DNA of 64,000 nucleotides, taken from positions 62,001-126,000 of the forward strand of contig NZ_JQJJ01000016.1 of assembly GCF_000745475.1 (NCBI RefSeq). Reading direction: 5' to 3'. Below, one piece after another: positions 26,485-35,575 of this stretch. Each line of letters begins with the position of its first letter. The stretch's first letter is position 1. The notes beneath the pieces were generated by a model. The model was not told where the DNA came from and ran no database searches. It saw only the letters and a list, made by a program, of their open reading frames with translations. The translations under genes were made by a program, and so were the position numbers. This DNA comes from Allobosea sp. UNC402CLCol. Lineage in GTDB: Bacteria; Pseudomonadota; Alphaproteobacteria; Rhizobiales; Beijerinckiaceae.

Positions 26485-28653
26485 ATGAACGACCGGCTTT
26501 CACGAGGCGAGCGGCGCGAGCCCTCCTTTGATTCTGGGCGCGGCGAAAGCCGCGACGACGGTGACATGCGCCTTTCTCCAGACGATCGCCCGACTCGATT
26601 CCAGCGGGCTCCGGCCCGGACCGAACCCGAGCGGCAACTGCGCAATCTGCCACGCCGCGACAAGCGCAATGGCAGCGGCGGTGGTGGTGGTGGCAGTAAG
26701 AAACGCGGCAGGCGCCGGCGGCGTTCCCTCTTCGGCGGGCTGATCTACTGGACGATGGTGCTCGGCCTCTGGTGCGTCATCGGCGTCGGCGGCGTCGTGG
26801 CCTATTACGCCTCGCAATTGCCGCCGATCGATCAGCTCACCGTGCCGCGCCGGCCGCCGAACATCGCGATCCTCGCCGCCGACGGTTCGCTGCTCGCCAA
26901 TCGCGGCGAGACGGGCGGGCGCACCGTCACGCTGGGCGAGATACCGCCTTATCTGCCGAAAGCCTTCGTCGCCATCGAGGACAAGCGCTTCTACGACCAT
27001 TTCGGTGTCGATCCGGTCGGCATCTCCCGCGCCGTCGTCAACAATCTGCGCGGCCGCAACGGCGTGCAGGGCGGCTCGACGCTGACCCAGCAGCTCGCCA
27101 AGAACCTCTTCCTGACGCAGGAGCGCACCGCCGCCCGCAAGATCCAGGAAGCGATCCTGGCGCTCTGGCTGGAGCGCACCTACAGCAAGGACCAGATCCT
27201 CGAGCTCTATCTGAACCGCGTCTATTTCGGCTCCGGCGCCTATGGCGTCGAGGCGGCGGCGCAGCGCTATTTCAACAAATCGGCCCGCTCGGTGACGATC
27301 GCCGAGGCGGCGATGCTGGCCGGCCTCGTCCAGGCGCCGTCGCGGCTGGCGCCGAACCGCAACCCCGATCTGGCCGAGAAGCGGGCGCAGCTCGTCATCG
27401 CTGCCATGGCCGATCAGGGCTTCATCTCGCAGGACGCGGCCAAGACCGCGATGACCGCCCCGGCCGAAGTGCCCGAACGCACCGGCGCGGGCTCGGTCAA
27501 CTATGCCGCCGACTATGTCATGGACGTGCTCGACGACTTCATCGGTGCGGTCGAGGGCGACGTCACCGTGCTGACCACGATCGACACCAAGCTGCAGGGC
27601 TCGGCCGAGACCATCCTCGTCGATGCGCTCTCGGCGCAGGGCGCCAAGCTGCATGCCTCCCAGGGCGCGGTTGTCTCGCTCGCGCCCGATGGCGCCATCC
27701 GCGCGTTGATCGGCGGGCGCGACTACACCAAGAGCCAGTTCAACCGCGCGACCGCGGCGCGCCGCCAGCCGGGCTCCTCCTTCAAGCCCTTCGTCTATCT
27801 GACGGCGATGGAGAAGGGGCTCACCCCCGACACGATCCGCGACGATGCGCCGGTCTCGATCAAGGGCTGGGAACCGGAGAACTATTCGCGGACCTATCGC
27901 GGCCCGGTGACGCTGCGGACCGCGATGCAACATTCGCTCAACACGGTCGCCGCCCGGTTGATCCAGGAGGTGACGCCCAAGGAGGTCGTCCGCACGGCCC
28001 AGCGCCTCGGCATCAGCTCGGCGCTCCAGCCCAATATGTCGCTGGCGCTCGGCACCTCCGAGGTGACGCCGCTCGAGATGACGGCGGCCTATGCCACCTT
28101 CGCCAATGGCGGCCAGTCGGTGCTGCCCTATGTCATCCGCGAGGTCCGCCAGACCAGCGGCAAGGTCGTCTATGCCCGCAAGGCCAACAGCTTCGGCCCC
28201 GTCATCCAGCCGCAGCCGCTGGCGATGATGGACACGATGTTCAATGGCGTCATGAATGGCGGCACCGGCAGCAAGTTCAACATTCCGGGCTGGGAGGTCG
28301 GCGGCAAGTCGGGCACGACGCAGGATTACGGCGACGCCTGGTTCGTCGGCTTCACGGCCAAGCTCGTCACCGCCGTCTGGGTCGGCAACGACGACAATTC
28401 GAAGATGAAGCGCGTCACCGGCAGCGGCCTGCCCGGCGAGATCTGGGGCAAGTACATGAAGCTGGCCCATGCCGGTGCGCAGCCGATCCCGCTGCCCGGC
28501 GGCTTCTGGCAGGGCGCGCCGACGCCGGTGGAGGCGCCGATCGCCCAGGCCGCGCCGCAACAGGGCGGCCCGATGCCGCTCGAGGGCGACCGCGCCTGGG
28601 TGCCGCCACCGCCGCAGGAGAAGAACTTCCTGGAGCGGCTGTTCGGGGGCTAG
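26485..28653 (+). CDS. PBP1A-type bifunctional penicillin-binding protein
   Basis: The 722-residue class A PBP polymerises and cross-links peptidoglycan. A basic, Gly/Arg-rich cytoplasmic tail (residues 1-85) precedes one membrane anchor (about 87-110). The GT51 glycosyltransferase domain has EDKRFYDHFG (catalytic Glu165) and QGGSTLTQQLAKN. The transpeptidase domain has SSFK (Ser431, Lys434), SLN (484-486) and KSGTT (608-612). I chose ATG 26485 (MNDRLSRGERRE) because a GGGACAGG ribosome-binding site precedes it; a TTG at 26452 is less likely. The C-terminus is Pro/Gln-rich. A REP-like hairpin directly follows the stop. Confidence 0.92.
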   Translation: MNDRLSRGERREPSFDSGRGESRDDGDMRLSPDDRPTRFQRAPARTEPERQLRNLPRRDKRNGSGGGGGGSKKRGRRRRRSLFGGLIYWTMVLGLWCVIGVGGVVAYYASQLPPIDQLTVPRRPPNIAILAADGSLLANRGETGGRTVTLGEIPPYLPKAFVAIEDKRFYDHFGVDPVGISRAVVNNLRGRNGVQGGSTLTQQLAKNLFLTQERTAARKIQEAILALWLERTYSKDQILELYLNRVYFGSGAYGVEAAAQRYFNKSARSVTIAEAAMLAGLVQAPSRLAPNRNPDLAEKRAQLVIAAMADQGFISQDAAKTAMTAPAEVPERTGAGSVNYAADYVMDVLDDFIGAVEGDVTVLTTIDTKLQGSAETILVDALSAQGAKLHASQGAVVSLAPDGAIRALIGGRDYTKSQFNRATAARRQPGSSFKPFVYLTAMEKGLTPDTIRDDAPVSIKGWEPENYSRTYRGPVTLRTAMQHSLNTVAARLIQEVTPKEVVRTAQRLGISSALQPNMSLALGTSEVTPLEMTAAYATFANGGQSVLPYVIREVRQTSGKVVYARKANSFGPVIQPQPLAMMDTMFNGVMNGGTGSKFNIPGWEVGGKSGTTQDYGDAWFVGFTAKLVTAVWVGNDDNSKMKRVTGSGLPGEIWGKYMKLAHAGAQPIPLPGGFWQGAPTPVEAPIAQAAPQQGGPMPLEGDRAWVPPPPQEKNFLERLFGG

Positions 28654-28697
28654 CATCGGTCCGAAAAGTGGAGTGCACTTTTCGGAGCAAGCCGATG
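28654..28697. repeat. REP-like nested palindrome between convergent genes
   Basis: The element has outer arms CATCGG / CCGATG and an inner 11-bp perfect stem TCCGAAAAGTG / CACTTTTCGGA around a 5-nt loop. It begins directly after the PBP1A stop and lies 20 bp before the end of the convergent efflux gene. It resembles a dispersed extragenic palindrome common in Rhizobiales genomes, and could stabilise 3' ends or end transcription. No other copy is seen in this window. Confidence 0.7.
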
Positions 28698-28717
28698 CGT
28701 GACGCCTAGAGCCCCCT

Positions 28718-29914
28718 TCAGTGCTTCGCGGCCCTGACCCGGCCGCTGAGCTTGAACAGCACGAAGGCCGCGACGCCGAGCGCCGACATCACCAGCGGCA
28801 GGGGCAGCGCCGCCCCCTTCAGCAGGTGGCCGACGAGCAGCCCGACGCAAGCCGAGAGCAGCATCTGGCACAGCCCGTTGAAGGACGAGGCCGCGCCGGC
28901 ACGGTCCGGAAACGGCATCATCGCCGAGGCCTGCGCCTGCGGCATGGTGAGCCCGACACCGCAGGCATAGACCGCCCAGGACAGCACCACCCCGAAGGCC
29001 CCGCCCGCGCCCGTCGCTACGGCGCCCAGCATCATCAGGCCGCCAAGCGCCAGGCAGAGCACGCCGAGCCCGATGATCCCGTCCATGCCGCGCGACCCGA
29101 CGAGCCGCTGCGCCAGAATGGTGCCGCCAATGAAGCCGACGACGCCGAAAGAGAAGGAAAGCCCGTATTGCACCGGCGTCAGCCCGTAGACGCCGGTCAG
29201 CACGAAGGACGAGCCGGAGATGAAGGCGAAGAGCCCGGCATAGGCAAGCGCCGTCAGCGCGACATAGACGCGGAAGGCGCGGTTCTCCAGCAAAGTGCCG
29301 AAGCCTTTGAAGATCGTGACGAGCGAGAGCGGCTGCGGCGAGCGCTTGCGCAGCGTCTCCGGCATCACGGTGACGATCACCGCCGCCAGCCCGAGCGCGA
29401 AGACGAGCGAGGCGATGAAGGTCGAGCGCCAGCCGAAGGCGACCTGCAGCACGCCGCCGATGACGGGCGCCACCGCCGGCACCAGCCCCATGATCATGCC
29501 CATCCGGGCCAGTTCCTTGCCGGCACGCGCGCCTTCATAGAGGTCGCGCACCATGGCGCGGCCGAGCACGATCGGCCCGGAAGCCCCGAGCGCCTGCAGG
29601 GCCCGCGCCGCGGTCAGGGCCTCGATCGAGGGCGAGAAGGCGCAGGCCAGCGTCGCCACGGTGAAGAGGCCGAGCCCCGCCAGCAGAACGGGCTTGCGCC
29701 CGAGCCGGTCCGAGAGCGGCCCCCACAGGATCTGCCCGGCGGCGAAGCCGAAGAGGAAGGAGGAGAGCGTCGCCTGCGCGCCGGCGACGTCGGTCCCCAT
29801 CACGTGCACGATGTCGGGCAGCGAGGGCAGGTAGAAATCGGTCGAGAGCGGACCCAGCGCCGTCAGCATGGCGAGGACGGCCGTCATCGCCAGCGTATCG
29901 GGACGAAGCTTCAT
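28718..29914 (-). CDS. Bcr/CflA-type MFS drug efflux transporter
   Basis: The 398-residue protein has twelve predicted membrane helices. It shows MFS motif A between helices 2 and 3 (GPLSDRLGRKPVLLAG, about residues 66-81). The N-terminal ALGPLSTDFYLPSLPDI is characteristic of the Bcr/CflA subfamily of proton-driven multidrug exporters. ATG 29914 (MKLRPDTLA) is favoured over the ATG 18 bp upstream because family similarity starts there. It stands alone with its own upstream region. Confidence 0.88.
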   Translation of the reverse strand: MKLRPDTLAMTAVLAMLTALGPLSTDFYLPSLPDIVHVMGTDVAGAQATLSSFLFGFAAGQILWGPLSDRLGRKPVLLAGLGLFTVATLACAFSPSIEALTAARALQALGASGPIVLGRAMVRDLYEGARAGKELARMGMIMGLVPAVAPVIGGVLQVAFGWRSTFIASLVFALGLAAVIVTVMPETLRKRSPQPLSLVTIFKGFGTLLENRAFRVYVALTALAYAGLFAFISGSSFVLTGVYGLTPVQYGLSFSFGVVGFIGGTILAQRLVGSRGMDGIIGLGVLCLALGGLMMLGAVATGAGGAFGVVLSWAVYACGVGLTMPQAQASAMMPFPDRAGAASSFNGLCQMLLSACVGLLVGHLLKGAALPLPLVMSALGVAAFVLFKLSGRVRAAKH

Positions 29915-29975
29915 CGCGGGTCTCCGGCACACGGCCGGATCGCGGGCCGCGCGCCCCTGCTACGACGTCAGCCGG

Positions 29976-30653
29976 TCATCCGGCAATGGTCGTGGCCGGC
30001 GGAGCATCCTGCGTCTCACCGGAATAGTCCGTCGCCCGCATCGACGGGCGCTCGGAAAAAGCCTCGTACCACCGGGTCAGCCGGGGGCGGCCGGTGCGGA
30101 AATCCGGCAGCGCGCGGAATTCCAGCCAGGCGAGCGCGGTCGCCAGTGCGACATGGCCGAGATGCACGGGCCCTTCGAGTCCATTCTGCCGCTCGATGAG
30201 GTCGTAGGATTCGACGAGCTTGGCGGCCTGCCCCTCGGCCAGCGGCGGATGGCGCAGATGCGCGGGGCGGCGCTCGGTCTCCCAGCGCAGCGCGATGCCG
30301 GCATCGCAGAGGCCCTGCGCGATGGCGTGCAGACGCAGCGCCTCCCAGCGCGTCGGCCCGCCGGGCGGGATCAGCCGCCGGCCGGCATGAAGCCGGTCGA
30401 GATAGTCGCAGATCACCAGCGAATCGAAGATCGCGCCAACTTCCGGCGTGATCAGAACCGGCACCTTGCCGAGTGGGTTGACCGCGAAGACGGCGTTGTT
30501 CCGGTTGGTCGGGCTGGTCTCATGGTCGATCACCGCGAGCCGTTCGGCGAGCCCCGCCTCATGGGCGAAGACGATGACCTTGCGGGCATAGGGTGAGTGG
30601 CTCTGCGAATAGAGCGGCAGGCGCGCGCCGGTGCTCGCCGCCGGCGGGGTCAT
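29976..30653 (-). CDS. Glutathione S-transferase family protein
   Basis: The 225-residue protein has an N-terminal thioredoxin-fold GST domain: LYSQSHSPYARKVIVFAHEAG (about residues 14-34), with a likely catalytic Ser or Tyr there, the cis-Pro motif KVPVLI, and the gamma-glutamate-binding DS of FDSLVICDYL. An all-helical C-terminal domain follows. It may conjugate or reduce small electrophiles with glutathione. The start overlaps the diaminopropionate ammonia-lyase stop (ATGA), so it is the second gene of that operon. Confidence 0.83.
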   Translation of the reverse strand: MTPPAASTGARLPLYSQSHSPYARKVIVFAHEAGLAERLAVIDHETSPTNRNNAVFAVNPLGKVPVLITPEVGAIFDSLVICDYLDRLHAGRRLIPPGGPTRWEALRLHAIAQGLCDAGIALRWETERRPAHLRHPPLAEGQAAKLVESYDLIERQNGLEGPVHLGHVALATALAWLEFRALPDFRTGRPRLTRWYEAFSERPSMRATDYSGETQDAPPATTIAG

Positions 30654-31837
30654 GGCGCCACCGCGCCGGGCGAAAGCCCGACCAGCTCGGCATAGCGCGC
30701 CGGGTCGGTCGCACCCTCGGTGTTGACGAGGAAGACGCGCGAGGTCCCGTCGAGCTTCAGCGCCGCGCGCGTATCGGGATTGCGCAGCGCCGCCAGTAGT
30801 CCCGCAAGCCCTGCCGCGCCGCTTTCGCCGGCGACGATCGCGGGATCGCCCGCGACCGGGCGGGCGAGCCGGTTCATCGCCTCCACGGCATCGGAATCCG
30901 CTGCCGTGAGGAAGGCGTCGGCGGCGCGGTAGAGCACGCGCAGCGCCAGGGGCGAGGGATCGTAGCATTCGAGCATCGCCATCACCGTCGGGGCGCCATG
31001 GGCGATCTTGACCGGGCGGCCCTGCTGCGCGGCCGCGAAGACGCAAGCGGCGAGTTCCGGCTCGACCACGGTGAAGAACGGGCGGTTGGCGCCGAACTGC
31101 GTCTGCATCTGTGCCGCCAGCGCGGCGGCGATGCCACCGACGCCGGCCTGCACGAAGACATGTGTCGGATGCTCCGGGAGCTGGGCGAAGGCCTCGCTCG
31201 CAATCGCCGTATAGCCCTGCATCACCAGGCCCGGAATGCGCTCATAGCCGTCCCAGGAGGTATCCGAAACGACGGTCCAGCCCTGTTCGGCCGCGACCCG
31301 CGCGGCTTCGACGACCGAATCGTCATAGGTACCGGCGACCCGCACCATCTGCGCACCGAAGCGTGCGATCGCCGCGACGCGCTCCTCGCTGACGCCGCCA
31401 TGCACGAAGATCACGGCCTTCGCCCCGATGAGCTGCGCGCCCTGAGCGACCGAGCGCCCGTGATTGCCGTCGGTGGCGCAGGCGAAGGTCATGCCGGCGG
31501 CGACCGCCCGCATGGCGGGGTCGTTGATCTCGGTGTCGTCCAACCTCCGGCCGAGCCTGGCCGACGCTTCCTCCAGCGCGAGCCGGATCACCGCATAGGC
31601 GCCCCCCAGCGCCTTGAAGCTGCCGAGCCCGAGGCGCCGGCCTTCATCCTTGATGAACAGCCCGCCGATTCCCAGCGCTGCTGCGAGCCCGGGCAGGGCA
31701 TGGAGCGGCGTCGGCGCATGGCCGGCGCGCTGGGCGAGATGCCGCGCGATGGCTTGCGCCCCAGACGGCCCGAGCATCGCGACATCGGCCGGGTCGAGAT
31801 CACGTCCATAGTCGTGATGCGTGTTGAGCAGGAACAT
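30650..31837 (-). CDS. dpaL: Diaminopropionate ammonia-lyase
   Basis: The 395-residue fold-type II PLP enzyme probably cleaves 2,3-diaminopropionate to pyruvate and two ammonia. The PLP lysine is Lys75 in GLGSFKALGGAYAV, the DAPAL signature. CATDGNHGRSVA (about residues 118-129) and the phosphate loop QAGVGGIAAALA are present. ATG 31837 (MFLLNTHHDYG) is chosen; two in-frame starts lie up to 66 bp upstream. It is divergently transcribed from an Lrp-type regulator, with an operator-like dyad between, and followed by a GST gene. Diaminopropionate derives from toxins such as beta-ODAP or from antibiotics, so a detoxification or nitrogen-use role is likely. Confidence 0.85.
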   Translation of the reverse strand: MFLLNTHHDYGRDLDPADVAMLGPSGAQAIARHLAQRAGHAPTPLHALPGLAAALGIGGLFIKDEGRRLGLGSFKALGGAYAVIRLALEEASARLGRRLDDTEINDPAMRAVAAGMTFACATDGNHGRSVAQGAQLIGAKAVIFVHGGVSEERVAAIARFGAQMVRVAGTYDDSVVEAARVAAEQGWTVVSDTSWDGYERIPGLVMQGYTAIASEAFAQLPEHPTHVFVQAGVGGIAAALAAQMQTQFGANRPFFTVVEPELAACVFAAAQQGRPVKIAHGAPTVMAMLECYDPSPLALRVLYRAADAFLTAADSDAVEAMNRLARPVAGDPAIVAGESGAAGLAGLLAALRNPDTRAALKLDGTSRVFLVNTEGATDPARYAELVGLSPGAVAP

Positions 31838-31873
31838 GGATCGCCTCGCCATTCCACCGGATAGCGAATGGAT

Positions 31874-31904
31874 ATTGCAACGCAGGCGAAAAAGGTGCTG
31901 CAAT
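31874..31904. promoter_or_regulatory. Inverted repeat ATTGCA-N19-TGCAAT, likely Lrp-type operator
   Basis: A 6-bp dyad lies in the divergent gap between the diaminopropionate ammonia-lyase gene and the Lrp/AsnC-family regulator, 37 bp from the lyase start. Divergent regulator-target layout and A/T-rich spacing fit autoregulation and control of the lyase. The assignment is inference. Confidence 0.4.
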
Positions 31905-31916
31905 CCAGCCCTTCGG

Positions 31917-32417
31917 ATGCAAGTTTATTTCGCGGAGCAGGGCGTGCCCGAGCCGGATATGCAACTCGACGCTTTCGACCGCGCGATCCTCGCCATCCTC
32001 CAGCAGGACAACACCACGCCGCAGCGGGTGATCGGCGAGCGGGTCCATCTCTCGGCGCCGGCGGTGCAGCGCCGCATCCGCCGCATGGAGGCGCAAGGTG
32101 TCATCCGGGCCAATGTCGCGGTGGTCGATCCCGCCGCGCTCGGTCATCCGATCACGCTCTTCGTCGAGATCGAGCTCGTCAGCGAGACGGCCGTCGACAT
32201 CGACGCCGCCAAGACCGCCTTCCTCGCCGCGCCGGAGGTGCAGCAATGCTACTACGTCACCGGCGAGGTCGACTTCATGCTGGTCGTGCTGGTGCCGAGC
32301 ATGGCGGCCTATGAGGCGCTGACCCGCCGGCTCTTCTTCGCCAACCCCAATATCCGCAAGTTCCGCTCATTCGTCGCCATGGACCGGGTCAAGACCGGGC
32401 TGACTGTCCCGGTCTAG
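31917..32417 (+). CDS. Lrp/AsnC family transcriptional regulator
   Basis: The 166-residue protein has an N-terminal winged helix-turn-helix (LDAFDRAILAILQQDNTTPQ, then IGERVHLSAPAVQRRIRRME). A C-terminal RAM/AsnC ligand-binding domain follows (VQQCYYVTGEVDFMLVVLV). It should sense an amino acid. Divergence from the diaminopropionate ammonia-lyase gene suggests that it controls that gene in response to diaminopropionate or a related amino acid. The start could also be ATG 31959, just before the family core; neither has a strong ribosome-binding site. Confidence 0.85.
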   Translation: MQVYFAEQGVPEPDMQLDAFDRAILAILQQDNTTPQRVIGERVHLSAPAVQRRIRRMEAQGVIRANVAVVDPAALGHPITLFVEIELVSETAVDIDAAKTAFLAAPEVQQCYYVTGEVDFMLVVLVPSMAAYEALTRRLFFANPNIRKFRSFVAMDRVKTGLTVPV

Positions 32418-32440
32418 GGATCGCTCTCGAGCCCTAGCCG

Positions 32441-32554
32441 GTCATTCCGGACAAGCCGCCGCTGGCGGCGCCGACCCGGGATCCATGCCGGAGCGAATCC
32501 GCTGAAGGTTCAGGCATGGATCCCGGGTCTGCGCTGCGTTCCGCCCGGGATGAC
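32441..32554. repeat. Intergenic palindromic repeat, copy A
   Basis: A 114-bp element has outer inverted ends (GTCATTCCGG / CCCGGGATGAC) and a central 15-bp perfect inverted repeat CCCGGGATCCATGCC (32475-32489) / GGCATGGATCCCGGG (32513-32527). A related copy lies at 41349-41449. It sits between the Lrp gene and the end of the convergent cytochrome gene. Folded, it would form a long hairpin. Probably a dispersed non-coding element. Confidence 0.8.
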
Positions 32555-32579
32555 CGCGCGAGGGAATGCCGCGCAGTCC

Positions 32580-33800
32580 CTATCGCGTCAGCGCCGCCCG
32601 CAGATCCTTGACCTGCCCGGCTGTCACGGGCGGGGCGGCATTGCCCCAGCTGTTGCGGACATAGGTCAGCACATTGGCGACATCGGCGTCGCTCAGGTTC
32701 CAGCCGAAGGAGGGCATCGCCGGCGTCGTCGGCTTGGCGGCGGTGCTGGCCGCCTGGCTGCCTTCCAGCACGACGCGGATCAGCGATGTCGGGTCGGTAC
32801 CGTTGACCGTCGGAGTCTTGGCCAGCGTCGGAAACAGAGAGGGCTGACCCACGCCGGAGGAGATGTGGCAGGCCGAGCAGCGGTCGAGATAGATCGCCTT
32901 GCCGGCGGTCATGGCGGCATCGGTCGCAACGACCGGGGTGGGTGCTGGCGCGCCGTCGCCCTTGACGTCCTTGAGATAGGTCGCGACGGCTGTGAGGTCG
33001 GCGTCGTCCCACAGGCGCGTCGAGTGACTGATGGCCTCGGCCATCGGGCCCGACGCGATATCGAAGCGGTTCGCTCCGGTCTTGAGATAGGCGACGATGT
33101 CGTCGGTCGCCCAGCTTCCGATGCCCTTATGCGGATCGCTGGTGATGTTCGGCGCAAACCAGCTCTGCAGATTGCCGCCGCGCAGGAATTCGTCGCCCTT
33201 GTCGGCGCCGGTCAGGCTCTTGGGCGTATGGCAGGTGCCGCAATGGCCGGCGCCGTTGACCAGATAGGCGCCCCGGTTCCACGCGGCCGATTTGTTGGGA
33301 TCGGCCTCGAACTCCTTCGGCGAGAAGTTGAGGAGGTTCCAGCCGATCATCGTGGCGCGGATATTGAACGGGAAGGGGAGCTGGTTCGAGACGACGCGGT
33401 TCGAGACCGGCTCGACCTTCTGGAAATAGGCCCAGAGATCGGCGACGTCGGAATCCTTCATCGTCGCATAGGCCGGGTAGGGCATCGCCGGATAGAGACG
33501 CTTGCCGTCCTTGCCGACGCCGGTCTTCACCGCGCTGCGGAAATCCGCATAGGTCCAGCTTCCGATGCCGGTCTCGAGGTCTGGCGTGATGTTGGACGGC
33601 ACCAGCGCGCCGAAGGGCGTCTGCAGCGGCGCCCCCCCGGCGAAGGGCTTGCCGCCGGGCTTGGTGTGGCAGGCCGCGCAATCGGCCAGAATCGCCTGGT
33701 AGCGGCCGGCATTGATGCGGTCGAACAGGTCGGAGGCGAGGACTTTCGCCCCGAAGAGCGTGGCGGCCGCGAGGCCGGCGAGGAGCGCTGCCTTCTTCAT
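32580..33800 (-). CDS. Triheme c-type cytochrome subunit of a membrane-associated dehydrogenase
   Basis: The 406-residue protein has a Sec signal (MKKAALLAGLAAATLFGAKV) and three CXXCH heme sites: Cys41-His45 (CAACH), Cys187-His191 (CGTCH) and Cys308-His312 (CSACH). This is the layout of the cytochrome subunit of gluconate 2-dehydrogenase, FAD-glucose/sorbitol dehydrogenase and alcohol dehydrogenase. It carries electrons from the flavin subunit to the quinone pool in the periplasm. Its start overlaps the GMC subunit stop (ATGA), so the two are translationally coupled as part of a three-gene operon. Confidence 0.9.
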   Translation of the reverse strand: MKKAALLAGLAAATLFGAKVLASDLFDRINAGRYQAILADCAACHTKPGGKPFAGGAPLQTPFGALVPSNITPDLETGIGSWTYADFRSAVKTGVGKDGKRLYPAMPYPAYATMKDSDVADLWAYFQKVEPVSNRVVSNQLPFPFNIRATMIGWNLLNFSPKEFEADPNKSAAWNRGAYLVNGAGHCGTCHTPKSLTGADKGDEFLRGGNLQSWFAPNITSDPHKGIGSWATDDIVAYLKTGANRFDIASGPMAEAISHSTRLWDDADLTAVATYLKDVKGDGAPAPTPVVATDAAMTAGKAIYLDRCSACHISSGVGQPSLFPTLAKTPTVNGTDPTSLIRVVLEGSQAASTAAKPTTPAMPSFGWNLSDADVANVLTYVRNSWGNAAPPVTAGQVKDLRAALTR

Positions 33801-35560
33801 GCTTCCACCAGCTTGCCGGGGTTTTTCAGATAGTGGTTGCGGATCGAATCCGCGGCCCAGAAGGCAAGCGCGCCGACCGGCCCGGTCGGGTTCTTGCCGG
33901 CATTCTGCGGGAAGGCCGAGGCGCCGATGGCGAAGACGTTCGGCACGTCCCAGCTCTGCAGGTGCCGGTTGACCGCGCTGGTCCTCGGGTCCGTGCCCAT
34001 GATCGCGCCGCCGGTGTTGTGCGTGCTCTGATAGGGCACGGAGTTCCAGCCCTTCTGCTGCTTGCCGACGACCGCCTGCTTGCCGCCGAGCGCGGTGGCG
34101 ATCTCCTGCATCCGGTCGCTCACCCAGTTCGACATGCGGATGTCGTTGTCCGGGAAGTCGAAGGTGACGCGCAGCAGCGGCCGGCCGAAGCGGTCCTTAT
34201 AGGTCGGATCGAGGTCGAGATAGTTGCCGCGCGTCGCATAGGAGGAGCCCTGCGACGAGAAGGTCAGGGTGTTGTTGTAATACTGCCTGGTCGCCTTCTT
34301 CCAGGCCGAGCCCCAGCGCGGCGTGCCGGGCGGCACGGGCCGGTACTGGATCGGGCGGCCATTCGTCGGGATGCAGTTGATGCCGGCGCCGCCGACGAAG
34401 TTCAGCGCGCCATGGTCGAAGGCATCGCCATTATAGTCGTCCACCGTCTGGCCGAGCGCGCCCGCCGCGATGAACGGGTTCATCGACTTGCCCTCGAAGA
34501 AGACCTGCGCCGAAGCATTGGTCTGGTAGCAGTAGTTGCGCCCGACCACGCCTTCGCCGGTCGCAGGGTCGTAGGGCTTGCCGATGCCCGAGAGCAGCAT
34601 CAGCCGGACATTGTGCAGCCCGTAGGCGTTGAGCAGCACGATATCGGCCGGCTGCTCGAAAGTTTCGCCGTTGACGTCGATATAGGTGACGCCCGTCGCG
34701 GTCTTGCCGTCGGGCGCCAGGTTGATCTTGAGCACCTCGCATTCGGTGCGCGCCTCGAAATTCGACTTGCGCATCAGGACGGGCAGCACGGTCGTATGCG
34801 CGCTCGACTTCGAATAATTGGCGCAGCCGAAGCGCTCGCAGAAGCCGCAGGCGGTGCATTGCCCCATGGCGATGCCGAGCGGGTTGACATAGGCCTTGGA
34901 CAGATTGGCCGAGGGCGTTGGGAAGGGGTGCAGCCCCCTGGACCGCGCGGCTTCCGCGAACAGCGTCGGCGCATAGGTCATCTGCATCGCCGGCAGCGGG
35001 TATTCGCGCTTGCGCGGCCCCTCGAAGGGGTTGCCGCCCGGCTGGATCGTGCCGTTGAGGTTCCCGGCCTTGCCGGAAATGCCGGCAAGGTATTCGAAGC
35101 GGTCGAAGGCGCTTTCGAGCTCGTCATAGCTCACGCCCCAGTCCTGGATCTGAAGCTCGGAGAGCCTGTCTGCGCCGTAGCGCTCGGTCAGATGCGTCTT
35201 GAGCGTGAAATCGCTCGGAAAGAAGCGCCAGGTGTGGCCGTTCCAGTGCGTGCCCGCGCCGCCGACGCCGGTGCCGGGCAGGAAGGAGCCGTAGTCGCGC
35301 ATCGGCAGCGCCGTCTGCGTGACGTTGTTGCGCATCGTCATTGCTTCCTGCGCCGGCTGCAGGAACAGGTCCTTGCGCACGGCATAGCGCAATTCGTCGG
35401 GGGCGTAGGCGACGTTGAAGTCGGTCGCGGTGTCGCGCCAGGGGCCGCGCTCGATCGCGACGACGTCGAGGCCGGCATCCGTCAGCTCATGCGCCAGGAT
35501 CGAGCCGGTCCAGCCGAGCCCGACGATGACGACATCCTTGCGGGGGAGTTTGCGTGCCAT
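33797..35560 (-). CDS. GMC-type FAD dehydrogenase large subunit (gluconate 2-dehydrogenase-like)
   Basis: The 587-residue catalytic subunit has an FAD-binding start VIVGLGWTGS (Gly14, Gly16, Gly19). A cysteine cluster lies at Cys235, Cys238, Cys241 and Cys246 (CTACGFCERFGC), like the site for the 3Fe-4S cluster in bacterial FAD-glucose and gluconate dehydrogenases. The C-terminal GMC motifs STHNTGGAIMG and NPTGPVGALAFWAAD are present. It should oxidise a sugar or sugar acid and pass electrons via the Fe-S centre to the cytochrome. No signal peptide is seen; export is expected to be by partnering with the Tat-signal-bearing small subunit. The exact substrate is unknown. Confidence 0.88.
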   Translation of the reverse strand: MARKLPRKDVVIVGLGWTGSILAHELTDAGLDVVAIERGPWRDTATDFNVAYAPDELRYAVRKDLFLQPAQEAMTMRNNVTQTALPMRDYGSFLPGTGVGGAGTHWNGHTWRFFPSDFTLKTHLTERYGADRLSELQIQDWGVSYDELESAFDRFEYLAGISGKAGNLNGTIQPGGNPFEGPRKREYPLPAMQMTYAPTLFAEAARSRGLHPFPTPSANLSKAYVNPLGIAMGQCTACGFCERFGCANYSKSSAHTTVLPVLMRKSNFEARTECEVLKINLAPDGKTATGVTYIDVNGETFEQPADIVLLNAYGLHNVRLMLLSGIGKPYDPATGEGVVGRNYCYQTNASAQVFFEGKSMNPFIAAGALGQTVDDYNGDAFDHGALNFVGGAGINCIPTNGRPIQYRPVPPGTPRWGSAWKKATRQYYNNTLTFSSQGSSYATRGNYLDLDPTYKDRFGRPLLRVTFDFPDNDIRMSNWVSDRMQEIATALGGKQAVVGKQQKGWNSVPYQSTHNTGGAIMGTDPRTSAVNRHLQSWDVPNVFAIGASAFPQNAGKNPTGPVGALAFWAADSIRNHYLKNPGKLVEA

Positions 35561-35575
35561 CTGTCAGCTTCCCGC

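Noticed and set aside
26500..28656. 718-residue minus-strand open frame over the PBP1A gene
   Set aside because: Low-complexity shadow; the plus strand has all class A PBP motifs.
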